11,258 nucleotides of DNA, taken from Gallionellaceae bacterium UBA5126. Lineage in GTDB: Bacteria; Pseudomonadota; Gammaproteobacteria; Burkholderiales; Gallionellaceae. Positions 11,150 to 11,258 of the stretch are shown piece after piece (positions within the stretch are counted from its first letter, which is position 1; each line of letters begins with the position of its first letter). Under the pieces are notes generated by a model. The model saw only the letters and a program-made list of their open reading frames with translations, was not told where the DNA came from and searched no databases. The position numbers and the translations under genes are program-made. The stretch spans positions 20,973 through 32,230 of the forward strand of contig DHYQ01000040.1 of NCBI GenBank assembly GCA_002414205.1. The letters run 5' to 3'.

Positions 11150-11184
11150 GTTTCAATCCTCGCCCCCCGGTTTTGGGGGGCGCT
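11150..11184 (-). repeat. CRISPR-like repeat, copy 1
   Basis: This is the first complete 35-base copy, with an 8-bp GC stem and a 6-base loop. The flanking bases to its left show no clear further repeat. About 105 bases of unassigned sequence separate it from the hairpin upstream of rnb. Confidence 0.8.
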
Positions 11185-11222
11185 ACCCCCGCTGGCGGGA
11201 GCGGCTTGGCAGTGCTGAAGCC

Positions 11223-11257
11223 GTTTCAATCCTCGCCCCCCGGTTTTGGGGGGCGCT
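11223..11257 (-). repeat. CRISPR-like repeat, copy 2 (at the window edge)
   Basis: This copy is identical to copy 1 over 35 bases and ends one base before the window edge, so its full length and what follows cannot be seen. Confidence 0.8.
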
Positions 11258-11258
11258 C

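Larger units (their letters stand above)
11150..11258 (-). CRISPR. Edge of a CRISPR-like array: two repeats and one spacer
   Basis: A 35-base sequence starting GTTTCAATCCTCGCC occurs twice, at 11150-11184 and 11223-11257, identical in all 35 positions and 73 bases apart, with a 38-base unique stretch between. The repeat holds a strong hairpin (CGCCCCCC, loop GGTTTT, GGGGGGCG). On the minus strand it ends in GGATTGAAAC, the ending that gives the 8-base crRNA handle in many type I and III systems. That suggests transcription from right to left, with the leader and most spacers beyond the window and this being the leader-distal end. The repeat may be 36-37 bases; base 36 is A in one copy and C in the other. 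No cas gene is present. With only two copies, a dispersed palindromic repeat is the alternative. Confidence 0.75.

Overview
The window is a stretch of bacterial chromosome in which six protein genes all lie on the minus strand. Read in the direction of transcription (right to left) the order is: edge of a CRISPR-like array, rnb-type exoribonuclease, TonB-family protein, dnaA, dnaN, gyrB, amtB, and the first 543 codons of metH. The proteins look proteobacterial. GyrB carries the long insert in its C-terminal half typical of Gram-negative gyrases, and the short RNB ribonuclease followed by a TonB-family gene is a pairing I associate with Betaproteobacteria. My best guess is a betaproteobacterium; the sequence does not allow a genus call.

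The core is the replication cluster dnaA-dnaN-gyrB (8148 down to 3191), with gaps of 42 and 47 bases and a strong terminator after gyrB. Two DnaA boxes sit in the short gap before dnaA, one of them on the likely dnaA promoter. A near-perfect parS centromere site lies between dnaN and gyrB. The region is therefore probably close to the chromosomal origin. No rpmH or rnpA lies upstream of dnaA; the tonB-family gene ends only 78 bases before it.

Downstream (left) is amtB, an ammonium transporter. The 246 bases between amtB and gyrB hold a textbook nitrogen-control region: a sigma-54 promoter, two overlapping NtrC-type palindromes about 120-150 bases upstream of the predicted start, and the gyrB terminator. 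amtB ends in its own terminator. It is followed by metH (cobalamin-dependent methionine synthase), which runs off the left edge.

Upstream (right) are rnb and the TonB-family gene, overlapped as TGATG. A hairpin with a short T run and an extended -10 promoter precede rnb. The last 109 bases hold two copies of a 35-base palindromic repeat 73 bases apart, which look like the end of a CRISPR array continuing to the right. No cas gene is visible. Most of the window is conserved housekeeping DNA; the points worth a second look are the CRISPR edge, the unusual neighbour of dnaA, the parS site and the amtB control region.
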